64,000 nucleotides of DNA from an uncultured Bacilli bacterium (GTDB lineage Bacteria > Bacillota_I > Bacilli_A > RFN20 > CAG-826). The notes under the pieces were generated by a model, which was not told the origin of the DNA, did no database searches, and worked only from the letters and a program-made list of their open reading frames with translations. Of the stretch, positions 10,326 through 17,466 are shown in pieces. Both the position numbers and the translations under genes were made by a program. The stretch covers positions 806,001 through 870,000 of the forward strand of contig CAKVCX010000001.1 in the NCBI GenBank assembly GCA_934725985.1, given 5' to 3'. Within the stretch, counting starts at the first letter, position 1; each line of letters starts with the position of its first letter.

Positions 10326-10354
10326 TTGACAAGTAACCATTCGGTAACTAATAT
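10326..10354 (+). promoter_or_regulatory. promoter of the tetR-flavodoxin operon
   Basis: TTGACA (10326-10331, perfect -35) and TAATAT (10349-10354) separated by exactly 17 bases. One palindromic operator fills the spacer and a second lies just after the -10 box. The TTG of the -35 box opens an in-frame extension of the tetR gene but is not its start. Confidence 0.8.
10333..10348. promoter_or_regulatory. operator 1, imperfect palindrome in the promoter spacer
   Basis: GTAACCATTCGGTAAC, an interrupted palindrome of the GTnACC/GGTnAC type between -35 and -10. It shares its half-sites with the site at 10360, 27 bases away. It is expected to bind the TetR-family product encoded just downstream. 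Confidence 0.75.
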
Positions 10355-10359
10355 TAAGC

Positions 10360-10375
10360 GTTACCGATTGGTAAC
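10360..10375. promoter_or_regulatory. operator 2, near-perfect palindrome at the transcript start
   Basis: GTTACCGATTGGTAAC, 14 of 16 positions symmetric, covering the expected transcript start. Together with operator 1 it would block RNA polymerase when bound, which is the usual TetR autoregulation layout. Confidence 0.78.
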
Positions 10376-10397
10376 CAATTGTAAAAGGAGCATGGTC

Positions 10398-11015
10398 ATG
10401 GCAGAAAATACGAAGTCAAAAATTCTAGAAGTTGCTTTGGAATTATTTTCAAAAAATGGATATCTAGGTACTTCCATGAACGATATAGCAGCTAAACTTA
10501 AAATTACAAAACCTGCTTTATATAAGCATTATTTAAACAAACACGAAATACTTGATTCCATTATTAAAAACATGAACGAGATGGACAAAAAACGTGCTTT
10601 TGAATATGAAATGCCAGAAGTTAATCTTGAAGATTATGAAGAAGCTTATTTAAAAGCTCCACTAGAAAAGATAGAAGAATTTGCCCTCGCACAGTTTTCT
10701 CATTGGACTAAGGAAGAGTTTCCTTCTAGATTTAGAAAAATGTTGACTATTGAGCAATATAAAGACATAGAAATGGCACATTTATATCAACATTATCTAT
10801 CCACGGGTCCATTAAATTACATGAATAAGATATTTAGGAAAATGGTAAATTCGGATATTGAAGCAATGCAATTAGCCTTAGATTTCTATGGACCTATTTA
10901 TTTACTTTATAGCGTTTATGATGCTTTAGACGATAAAGAAGCGGTTTTAAAAATGCTTAAAAACCATATTGACCGTTTTCTTGAAAACATGAAATCAAAT
11001 GGAGAAAGGAAATGA
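10398..11015 (+). CDS. TetR/AcrR-family transcriptional regulator
   Basis: 205-residue repressor-type regulator. The N-terminal ~50 residues carry the TetR helix-turn-helix: SKILEVALELFSKNGY, then TSMNDIAAKLKITKPALYKHY, which is the recognition region with the family YKHF/Y end. The rest is a helical ligand domain with no identifiable ligand. The start at 10398 is chosen because AAAGGAG ends 7 bases before it; the ATG at 10392 is too close. It overlaps the flavodoxin-like gene by ATGA, so translation is coupled. Two palindromes on its own promoter indicate autoregulation. Confidence 0.9.
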   Translation: MAENTKSKILEVALELFSKNGYLGTSMNDIAAKLKITKPALYKHYLNKHEILDSIIKNMNEMDKKRAFEYEMPEVNLEDYEEAYLKAPLEKIEEFALAQFSHWTKEEFPSRFRKMLTIEQYKDIEMAHLYQHYLSTGPLNYMNKIFRKMVNSDIEAMQLALDFYGPIYLLYSVYDALDDKEAVLKMLKNHIDRFLENMKSNGERK

Positions 11016-11527
11016 TAGAAGCAATCGTCTATACTTCAAATACCGGCAGTGCTGCCTCCTATGCAGACCTATTATCAAAAGAAACTATTTTGCCTGTCTA
11101 TTCTTTAAAAGAGGCTTTAAATGTTTTGCCAAGAAAAAGCAAAATTATTTATATTGGTTGGATTGCCGCTAGCAATATAAAAGGTTATAAAAAGGCTAAC
11201 AAAAGATATCAAGTGGAAGCTATATGTGCAGTAGGGATGGGACAAAGCGGATCTCAAATAGATATTATCCGAAAAAAATCTTCTATCTCATCATTTGTCC
11301 CCCTTTTTACATTGCAAGGAAATTTCAATGTTAAAAAGCTGCATGGATTTTATCGTCTTATGATGAAAATTGTAGTTAGGATAAGCAGTAAATGTCTTTT
11401 AGCTAAAAAGGACAGGACAATAGAAGAAGACGATATGTTAGATATGATGCTACATGGCGGAGAAAGGGTTAAAAAGGAAAATTTAACCCAGATGTTAAAT
11501 TGGTATAGAAACAATAGTAAAGAATAA
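11012..11527 (+). CDS. flavodoxin-like FMN-binding protein
   Basis: 171-residue cytoplasmic protein. YTSNTGSAASYADLL at the N-terminus matches the phosphate-binding loop of flavodoxins (T-x-T/S-G-x-T type), and the following alternating strands and helices (KIIYIGW, EAICAVGMG) fit the fold. The size and the C-terminal helical segment resemble flavodoxin-domain proteins of the HemG type, but heme function cannot be claimed. It overlaps tetR by 4 bases and is presumably its regulated target. A role in a redox or stress response is an inference from the pairing. Confidence 0.75.
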   Translation: MIEAIVYTSNTGSAASYADLLSKETILPVYSLKEALNVLPRKSKIIYIGWIAASNIKGYKKANKRYQVEAICAVGMGQSGSQIDIIRKKSSISSFVPLFTLQGNFNVKKLHGFYRLMMKIVVRISSKCLLAKKDRTIEEDDMLDMMLHGGERVKKENLTQMLNWYRNNSKE

Positions 11528-11653
11528 TTATGCCGTTTATTTATTTTTAGAAATAAATGAATAGTTTTAGGCTTATCAAACCAAATTGATTTTGAAATTG
11601 ATGATCAAGATCTTTGTTAAATAGATTCTTTAAACGCGGAAAGGAAATTATAA

Positions 11654-12067
11654 ATGAAATTATATTTTGGAAATGCGGTCACTAGTATAACGACCCTTAT
11701 GAATATTGTTCTTCTTATATTTGTTATTTATTGCATTTTTAATCATGCAAATATTACTTATTGGGGGCGTAGAAGCTTGATACTTTTGATTTTCGGCCTT
11801 GTGGTTTGTTGCTTTGCTGCCGCTCGTGATGGCCTAGACAAAACAATCCAAAACGCCATAGATTCTAATTGCAAGAAGGGGTTATTTTCATTAATTAGCA
11901 TCCCTACAATAATAGGCTGTGTAGGCGCCTTGCTTATTATCGTTCCGGCTATTTTGACTTTATTTATAAAAAACGAAAGCATGCGCGAGATATTCTTTTT
12001 TGTTATGTCTAGTGGGGTCATTTTAAAGATTCTAACGATAGAAATAGCTAGGATTTTTTATAGTTAA
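11654..12067 (+). CDS. small integral membrane protein, unknown
   Basis: 137 residues with about four predicted membrane helices: MNIVLLIFVIYCIF, LILLIFGLVVCCFA, IIGCVGALLIIVPAILTLF and IFFFVMSSGVILKIL. The ribosome binding site GGAAAGGAAA precedes the ATG. No family is recognised. It lies 126 bases behind the flavodoxin-like gene with only an AT-rich hairpin between, so it could be a third gene of that operon. Confidence 0.65.
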   Translation: MKLYFGNAVTSITTLMNIVLLIFVIYCIFNHANITYWGRRSLILLIFGLVVCCFAAARDGLDKTIQNAIDSNCKKGLFSLISIPTIIGCVGALLIIVPAILTLFIKNESMREIFFFVMSSGVILKILTIEIARIFYS

Positions 12068-12227
12068 ATAATAGAGTTACTAGTTTTTTTACTATTTAAA
12101 ACCATTAAACATTAACCCCGCGTATGCTTCTTTTTTAGAATTGTTCTTATTTATCTTGGTTTGTTAGCAAAAAGGAAAGCCAATTGTTTTTAGCTTTTTT
12201 CTAAATAGCAACTCTAATTCTTTATGT

Positions 12228-12240
12228 TAAAATTAAAACA
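12228..12240 (+). promoter_or_regulatory. possible -10 element giving a leaderless start
   Basis: TAAAAT at 12228-12233 ends 6 bases before the ATG at 12240, and no Shine-Dalgarno sequence is present. If this is the -10 box, transcription would begin at or next to the A of the start codon. The -35 region is poor, so confidence is low. Confidence 0.35.
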
Positions 12241-13013
12241 TGGAGAAATATAAAATCTTTATTCGCTTTTCTTCTTTTCTAGATAAGGCTACCCTTACTT
12301 CTTTTATTAAATATAACGCCTTAGATAGGCAAGATATCATTTTCTTTATAAAATGTTTAGACGCAGAATTTGTTTCTTTTTCCGGATTTGAAAATATAGT
12401 TAAAGTAAATGATGACTTTGTTAATGATGCTGATGCTGAACTGACCTTTAATGAAACTGAAAAGAATTCTTTAATTGGTTTTGGCCTTGGCAAAAAGAAA
12501 ACCAATTCTCTTGTTTTTCTTGACGAAAATATGGATGCCTTAACCTTAGAGACTTACTTAAAGGAAGCTTCTTGTCTAGCTACAGTTTTCATAAATAAGC
12601 AAAATGGGCATTATTCATTTAGCCATTGTTTGAATGAAAAAATAAATAGCAAGGCTATGCTTGTGGATTTAAAAGAAGAAAACATTAAAGAACTATTCAA
12701 AAAGCAGAATTCTTTTTTGCTTATTTCTTATAAAGATTTTTCTTTCCTTGAGAATGTTATAAATGGGTATTTGGATTCTTTTTCTAATTTAAATTCTCCT
12801 GGAATATTTTCTTCAATTGGTAGCTTCTTTTTTAAAAATTACATGCCAAGTAACCAAATTCCTCCCTTTTCTTCGTTGATGACGGATTATAGGGTTTTAT
12901 TAGGAAGAAAAAACCTTACTATTTCCATTGGTAAGGATTTATCTTTTTCTAATTATCAAGATTTGTTTAGCAAAGTAATGGACTTAATAAAAGCAAGGAA
13001 AGAAAATGTATAA
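12240..13013 (+). CDS. unknown protein at the head of the YesNM operon
   Basis: 257 residues, rich in Phe, Ser and Lys, with no signal peptide and no clear membrane helix. I recognise no domain. The N-terminal half looks like alternating beta and alpha segments (YKIFIRFSSFL, EFVSFSGFENIVKV), and the C-terminal half contains helix and strand segments (SSLMTDYRVLLG, LTISIGKDLSFS). It overlaps the response regulator gene by 8 bases, so it is expressed with it and may adjust or report on the signalling module. The ATG at 12240 has no ribosome binding site. Confidence 0.65.
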   Translation: MEKYKIFIRFSSFLDKATLTSFIKYNALDRQDIIFFIKCLDAEFVSFSGFENIVKVNDDFVNDADAELTFNETEKNSLIGFGLGKKKTNSLVFLDENMDALTLETYLKEASCLATVFINKQNGHYSFSHCLNEKINSKAMLVDLKEENIKELFKKQNSFLLISYKDFSFLENVINGYLDSFSNLNSPGIFSSIGSFFFKNYMPSNQIPPFSSLMTDYRVLLGRKNLTISIGKDLSFSNYQDLFSKVMDLIKARKENV

Positions 13014-14598
13014 GATTGTGTTTGTTGATGATGAGGAAGGGGTTAGGGAACGCGCTTTAACGATGCTTGCTAAGTTAAGCAGTGATTTTTCTGTTGTTGG
13101 GGTATTTCAAAACGGTTACGATGCCTTGCTTAATATCCCTTCTTTAGAACCAGACATTGTTATTACGGATATAAAAATGCCATTTATATCCGGGATCGAG
13201 CTTATAAAAGAGATAAAAATAGACTTGCCTCTTACCCAGTTTATTATTCTTTCTGGCTACGACTCTTTTGATTATGCCAAGGAAGCCATTACTTTAGGTG
13301 TCAATGAATATTTGACAAAACCTCTTGTATATGAGGAATTAAAAGACGCTCTAATTAAAGTTAAGGAAACCTTAGATAGACAAACTCAAAACGAACGTGA
13401 CATTTCATTTTTAAAGGAACGTGTCCAATATTCTTTAAGATTACTCCAAAACGAAGACTTGCAGAAGTTGATTACAATTAAGGATATGCCAAAAGATTTT
13501 AAAGAGAAATTAGAAAAAGATAAGTTGGATTTATCCTATCCTTTTCAACTGCTCCTTATTATTGATTCCGATCAAGAAGACCCCCCTTATGAACAATTGG
13601 ACTTTCTTCACATCTCTACAAGACAAATATTTGAAGAGGCATTTACTGGTAAAATTCAATTTTATTCATTTCTTTACGATGAACAGTTTGTTACGTTGCT
13701 GCTTTCAAACGATAAATTCGATGAGCAATCTCTTGGCAGAAAAATAAATGAGCTTCTTGCTAAGATAAAAAGAAATACTTCTATTTCTGTTTCGGCAGGT
13801 TTATCAGAATGTGTTGAGGGCGTGGTTAACTATAGAAAAATATATCGTCACGCTAAAAGAGCACTTGAGTTCAGAACCGTCATGGGTGGAGGATCTGTTC
13901 TTTCGTTTACCGATTTAGAAAGGAATGAAGATGGAGAAATAATTGGAAAAGTAGACGAGAACGAATACAAAAACATTTCTTACTTATTATCTTATGGCAA
14001 ACAAGATAATGTTTTGGTTTCAATTGATAAACTTATAAGTAACATTTCTGACCCTTCCTTTAAGGATAGTTATTATTTTATTCTTTTAAATTTGATGGAC
14101 TCTATTTTGAAATCGTGTATCTCGTTAAAGAAGTTATATTCTTGTTTTAATTCTCAAATCGAGTTAACGCAGGAACTCTACTCATTGAAGAGTAAACAAG
14201 CAACGATTAATTTTTTTCATTCCTTAGCTACTAAGGTTATGGAAATAAACAAAGAAAAAAGGATGGAGGGTTTAGAATCTTCATTTGACCGCATTAAAAA
14301 ATATATCGAGGCAAATTTTGCTAATAGCGATCTTTCCATTGTTGATTTGGCCAATGAGCTTTCTTTTTCCATTAGCTATATAACTACGATTTTAAAAAGA
14401 AATGGGACTACTTTTACCAAAATGGTCACCAAAGAAAGAATGGAAATGGCTTTCCATTTATTAAATTCTACCGATGAAAGGATTGTATCAATCGCTAAAG
14501 AAGTTGGATATAGCGACCCATATTATTTTTCTCATTGTTTTAAAAAGTTTTATAAGGTAAGTCCGGATGAATTTAGAAAAAACAAAGAAACCAAATAG
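13006..14598 (+). CDS. YesN-type response regulator with AraC-type DNA-binding domain
   Basis: 530-residue cytoplasmic regulator. Receiver domain 1-120: acidic pair DD at 8-9, phospho-acceptor Asp55 in IVITDIKMP, and the Lys of YLTKP near 105. A central ~300-residue linker is typical of YesN proteins. AraC-type HTH domain about 430-526: NELSFSISYITTILKRNG, then AKEVGYSDPYYFSHCFKKFY. Partner of the histidine kinase gene, which overlaps by 32 bases. The likely target is the mgl promoter region, where two identical 14-base repeats lie 20 bases apart, the spacing used by two-HTH AraC proteins. Target choice is inference. Confidence 0.92.
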   Translation: MYKIVFVDDEEGVRERALTMLAKLSSDFSVVGVFQNGYDALLNIPSLEPDIVITDIKMPFISGIELIKEIKIDLPLTQFIILSGYDSFDYAKEAITLGVNEYLTKPLVYEELKDALIKVKETLDRQTQNERDISFLKERVQYSLRLLQNEDLQKLITIKDMPKDFKEKLEKDKLDLSYPFQLLLIIDSDQEDPPYEQLDFLHISTRQIFEEAFTGKIQFYSFLYDEQFVTLLLSNDKFDEQSLGRKINELLAKIKRNTSISVSAGLSECVEGVVNYRKIYRHAKRALEFRTVMGGGSVLSFTDLERNEDGEIIGKVDENEYKNISYLLSYGKQDNVLVSIDKLISNISDPSFKDSYYFILLNLMDSILKSCISLKKLYSCFNSQIELTQELYSLKSKQATINFFHSLATKVMEINKEKRMEGLESSFDRIKKYIEANFANSDLSIVDLANELSFSISYITTILKRNGTTFTKMVTKERMEMAFHLLNSTDERIVSIAKEVGYSDPYYFSHCFKKFYKVSPDEFRKNKETK

Positions 14599-16306
14599 AC
14601 ATTTCGCCTTAAAAACAGAGTTATTTGTTACTACTTTTATTTTGATGCTGCTATTTGTCGCTGGTCTATTTTCTTCCTTTATGGCTGTTTATTTTTCTTC
14701 GACTGAAGAGGTGTATCGCGATCAAGTTGCCTCAACTAGCGAAGAAACTATAAATAACTTCGAAATCTATATAGACAATGTTATTAATATTTCGAATTTG
14801 GTTGAGAAAAAGGTTAATTCCATTTCTTTATCTAGCGAAATAAAAGAAGATAAAAGTTATCTATATTTTGATGAACTAATGGATTTCTCTAACGAAATCC
14901 GTTTTGTCTCCTTGTATAAGGAGAGTGGGGAGCTATTTGCTAAGAATACTTATTATCATTCTTCTGAAAGCTTAGAATCCGTTTTATCTTCTAAATGGTT
15001 TAATAATGCCAAAAATGAGCCTTTGGTTAATTCTTTTTCTAAGATTGAAGAAGGAAATTATTTTACCTTATCAAAGTTTATCAAAACCAATGAAGGCGAT
15101 AATTATGTTTTGCGAATTCAATATTCCTTTGACAAAGTCATCTCCTTAATAAAAGGGTCTAATTTAGGAGAGGGCGGACACGTTCTTATTTACGATAAAA
15201 ACTATGATATGGTTTATTCTTCCGTTCCTAAAATCGATGAAAAAGAAATCTCATCAATAAAAAATATGGTAATAGGACAAACTACCTTTTCTATTAACGA
15301 TAGTACTTATTATTTATATGTCTCGACTATTCAAAATACTGGTTGGAGGGTGGCCATTGCCAATAATTTTGATGCAATAGTCAATGCTAAAGAATCCATA
15401 ATTATTATTTTCAGTGTTGAATGTGTTTCTTTTATCATTGTCTTTTTATTGCTTATCTATTTAATAACAAATCAAATTACCAAACCTTTGGTGGCTTTAG
15501 AAAAAGAAATGGCAAAAGTAGAATCATTTGATTTTAAGGAAGCTACGAAAGAAAAAATAAAAGGCACAAAAGAAGTAATATCGCTAAATCAGTCATATAT
15601 TAAGATGCTTAAGAGAATCCAAGAATTGGCCGCTAGGCTAATTGAAGAAGAAAAAGAGCAAAACAAAGCCGAGCTTTTGGCCTTACAAAATCAGATTAAT
15701 CCCCATTTTCTTTATAATACGCTTGACTCAATTTTACTGTTAATAGATAAAGGCGACAAGGAAAATGCTGGGAACATGATTATTGCTTTATCTAGGTTTT
15801 TCCGTATCTCTATCTCTAGGGGAAAAAATATCATTCCCGTTACTTCTGAATTAGATCACGTGCATTATTATCTTAAAATTCAAAAAATGAGATTTAAGGA
15901 CAATTTTTCCTATGAATTGAATTATGATAAAAACGAAGTCGCTCCTTATTTTGTCATGAAATTAATTCTTCAACCGATTGTAGAAAACGCGATTGTCCAT
16001 GGCATTGGGGAACATCCAAAAGAAAATGCCAAAATAACTATTCAAGCCAAAGTAATTGATGCCTATCTTGTTTTTGAAATACGTGACAATGGTTATGGCA
16101 TTCTTCCTGAAAAGCAAAAAGAAATACTATCTTCATTTTTAGATAAAAACGTACACGTGGGTGTAGGATTAAGCAATGTATATCATCGTATAAAACTTTT
16201 TTATGGTCCCCAAGCCGATATAAAAATAGAATCAAAAATGGATGTAGGAACAACAATAAGCATTTTATTGCCGTTAGAAGGAGTAAAAAGCGATGAAGAA
16301 AAATAA
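14567..16306 (+). CDS. YesM-type membrane sensor histidine kinase
   Basis: 579 residues. Membrane helix near 19-42, an extracellular sensor domain of about 235 residues, a second helix near 282-303, and a HAMP-like linker starting TNQITKPLVALEKEM. The His-kinase core has the phospho-acceptor His380 in NQINPHFLYNT, and the ATPase N-box is QPIVENAIVHG with DNGYGI as the G1 box. This is the 5TM-less YesM/His_kinase family that pairs with AraC-type regulators. The start lies inside the regulator gene. It is directly followed, with a 14-base overlap, by a sugar-binding lipoprotein, suggesting that the lipoprotein delivers the ligand signal to the extracellular domain. Confidence 0.92.
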   Translation: MNLEKTKKPNRHFALKTELFVTTFILMLLFVAGLFSSFMAVYFSSTEEVYRDQVASTSEETINNFEIYIDNVINISNLVEKKVNSISLSSEIKEDKSYLYFDELMDFSNEIRFVSLYKESGELFAKNTYYHSSESLESVLSSKWFNNAKNEPLVNSFSKIEEGNYFTLSKFIKTNEGDNYVLRIQYSFDKVISLIKGSNLGEGGHVLIYDKNYDMVYSSVPKIDEKEISSIKNMVIGQTTFSINDSTYYLYVSTIQNTGWRVAIANNFDAIVNAKESIIIIFSVECVSFIIVFLLLIYLITNQITKPLVALEKEMAKVESFDFKEATKEKIKGTKEVISLNQSYIKMLKRIQELAARLIEEEKEQNKAELLALQNQINPHFLYNTLDSILLLIDKGDKENAGNMIIALSRFFRISISRGKNIIPVTSELDHVHYYLKIQKMRFKDNFSYELNYDKNEVAPYFVMKLILQPIVENAIVHGIGEHPKENAKITIQAKVIDAYLVFEIRDNGYGILPEKQKEILSSFLDKNVHVGVGLSNVYHRIKLFYGPQADIKIESKMDVGTTISILLPLEGVKSDEEK

Positions 16307-17333
16307 AGGGCTAATTTTCGTCTTCTTTCTTCTTTCTTTGATTTCTTGCTCTAGTAAGAAAGAGAATGTATCGATTTTTATTTATGATAATGAGGATACT
16401 TTCATCAACTCTTTATGTTCAAAGATAAATGAATGCTTCCAAAATGGAGGATATGAGGTCAATCAATATGATTCTTTTCGTTCCCAAACATTGCAAAACA
16501 AGAACCTTCTTGATGCGCTAGAAAAAAAGAAAACGGACTTACTTTTAGTAAATCTAGTTGATCGGCTTTCTTCTTCCGTTTGCATGGAAAAGGCAACCCA
16601 AACCAACACGCCTCTTATTTTCTTTAATCGCGAACCTTTGTCTTCTGATATGGCTAAGGTTTTAGAAAATAATGAAAATGTCTATTTTGTAGGCGCTAAT
16701 CCCGAGGGGGAAGGAAGAAAACAAGCTGAGCTTTTGCTTTCTTTATTTACTGATAATGGTGTTTTAAAAAAAGAATATGATAAAAACAATAACGGAAAAA
16801 TAGACATTGTTCTTTTAAAAGGGGAAATCGGCAATCAAGATAGTGAAAAAAGAAGCGAGGCCTTAATATCTGCCTTAACTAAAAGCGGTACCCCTTTTTC
16901 CATAATCGACTCTTCTTATTGCGATTGGCAAAAAGACAAGGCAAAACTAGCCATGGAAGAAATAGCAAAAAAACATCTTTCTGATATTGAAATCGTTGTT
17001 TCTAATAACGATGACATGGCCTTGGGTGCGATTGATTATTGTTTGGAAAACGGCTTATTTGAAAAAGGCAAAAGCAAACAAATATTTCCTGTTATTTCCG
17101 TAGATGGAACCAAGGCGGCACTTCAATATATTAAAGACGGATTGCTTTATGCAACGGTAAAAAATGATGAAGTAAAACAAAGCAAGGCCATATATGAAAT
17201 TGGTTACGATTTATTAAAGGATAAGAAAATCGACTCTTCCTTCCCTTATCAAATACAAAATAACCATTCCATATATATCGATGGTGACATCATTACTAAA
17301 GAAAATGTCTCTTTTTTTGATAATTTAAATTAA
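16293..17333 (+). CDS. MglB-like sugar-binding lipoprotein, normal order; probable kinase co-sensor
   Basis: 346-residue lipoprotein: signal peptide with lipobox LISC, lipid-modified Cys19. Class I periplasmic-binding fold in the usual MglB order: first half with FIYDNEDTFINSL, LIFFNREP and VYFVGANPEGEG; then an EF-hand-like loop DKNNNGKID; then IVLLKGEIGNQDSEKR, VVSNNDDMALGA, ISVDGTKAA and TVKNDEVKQ. The residues that hold glucose or galactose in E. coli MglB (Asn in FFN, Asp and Arg around DSEKR, the NND motif, Asp in SVDG, Asn in KND) are all present. It overlaps the YesM gene and lies upstream of the transporter genes, so it is probably a sensor subunit like XylFII in the XylFII-LytS systems rather than the transport receptor. 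Confidence 0.88.
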   Translation: MKKNKGLIFVFFLLSLISCSSKKENVSIFIYDNEDTFINSLCSKINECFQNGGYEVNQYDSFRSQTLQNKNLLDALEKKKTDLLLVNLVDRLSSSVCMEKATQTNTPLIFFNREPLSSDMAKVLENNENVYFVGANPEGEGRKQAELLLSLFTDNGVLKKEYDKNNNGKIDIVLLKGEIGNQDSEKRSEALISALTKSGTPFSIIDSSYCDWQKDKAKLAMEEIAKKHLSDIEIVVSNNDDMALGAIDYCLENGLFEKGKSKQIFPVISVDGTKAALQYIKDGLLYATVKNDEVKQSKAIYEIGYDLLKDKKIDSSFPYQIQNNHSIYIDGDIITKENVSFFDNLN

Positions 17334-17335
17334 GT

Positions 17336-17369
17336 TGTGTGTTTTTTTCAAAATCTGTGTGTTTTTTTC
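17336..17369 (+). repeat. tandem direct repeat, candidate YesN binding site
   Basis: The 14-base string TGTGTGTTTTTTTC occurs at 17336-17349 and again at 17356-17369, exactly 20 bases apart, in the gap before the mgl transporter genes. Two helical turns between identical half-sites is typical for AraC-type DNA-binding domains. Binding by the YesN protein is inference. Confidence 0.55.
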
Positions 17370-17377
17370 CATTTTCG

Positions 17378-17393
17378 TTAAAAGCGCTTTCTT
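17378..17393. promoter_or_regulatory. cre-like site 1 (CcpA or LacI-type operator)
   Basis: TTAAAAGCGCTTTCTT, matching the cre consensus at 14 of 16 positions and centred on AAGCGCTT. It lies 21 bases (centre to centre) before a second, better site. Confidence 0.6.
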
Positions 17394-17398
17394 TTACT

Positions 17399-17414
17399 AT
17401 GTAAGCGCTTACTT
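17399..17414. promoter_or_regulatory. cre site 2 (CcpA or LacI-type operator)
   Basis: ATGTAAGCGCTTACTT contains the perfect 12-base palindrome GTAAGCGCTTAC and matches the cre consensus (WTGNNARCGNWWWCAW) at 15 of 16 positions. A weak -10 like TACTAT (17395-17400) overlaps its left edge, so binding would repress the mgl genes. No LacI-family gene is in the window, so CcpA encoded elsewhere is the likely ligand. Confidence 0.7.
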
Positions 17415-17466
17415 ACCAGTCATAAGCACGGTAATTAATCAAAAAACGGAATAAAAGGAGGAAAAA

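Noticed and set aside
10326..10397. In-frame N-terminal extension of the TetR gene from TTG at 10326
   Set aside because: The TTG is part of a perfect -35 box, and the extension covers the promoter and both operators. The ATG at 10398 has a proper ribosome binding site.
12240..12480. Possible HPr-like domain at the N-terminus of the unknown protein
   Set aside because: The alternating strand/helix pattern is only general; the HPr active-site His and Ser motifs are absent.
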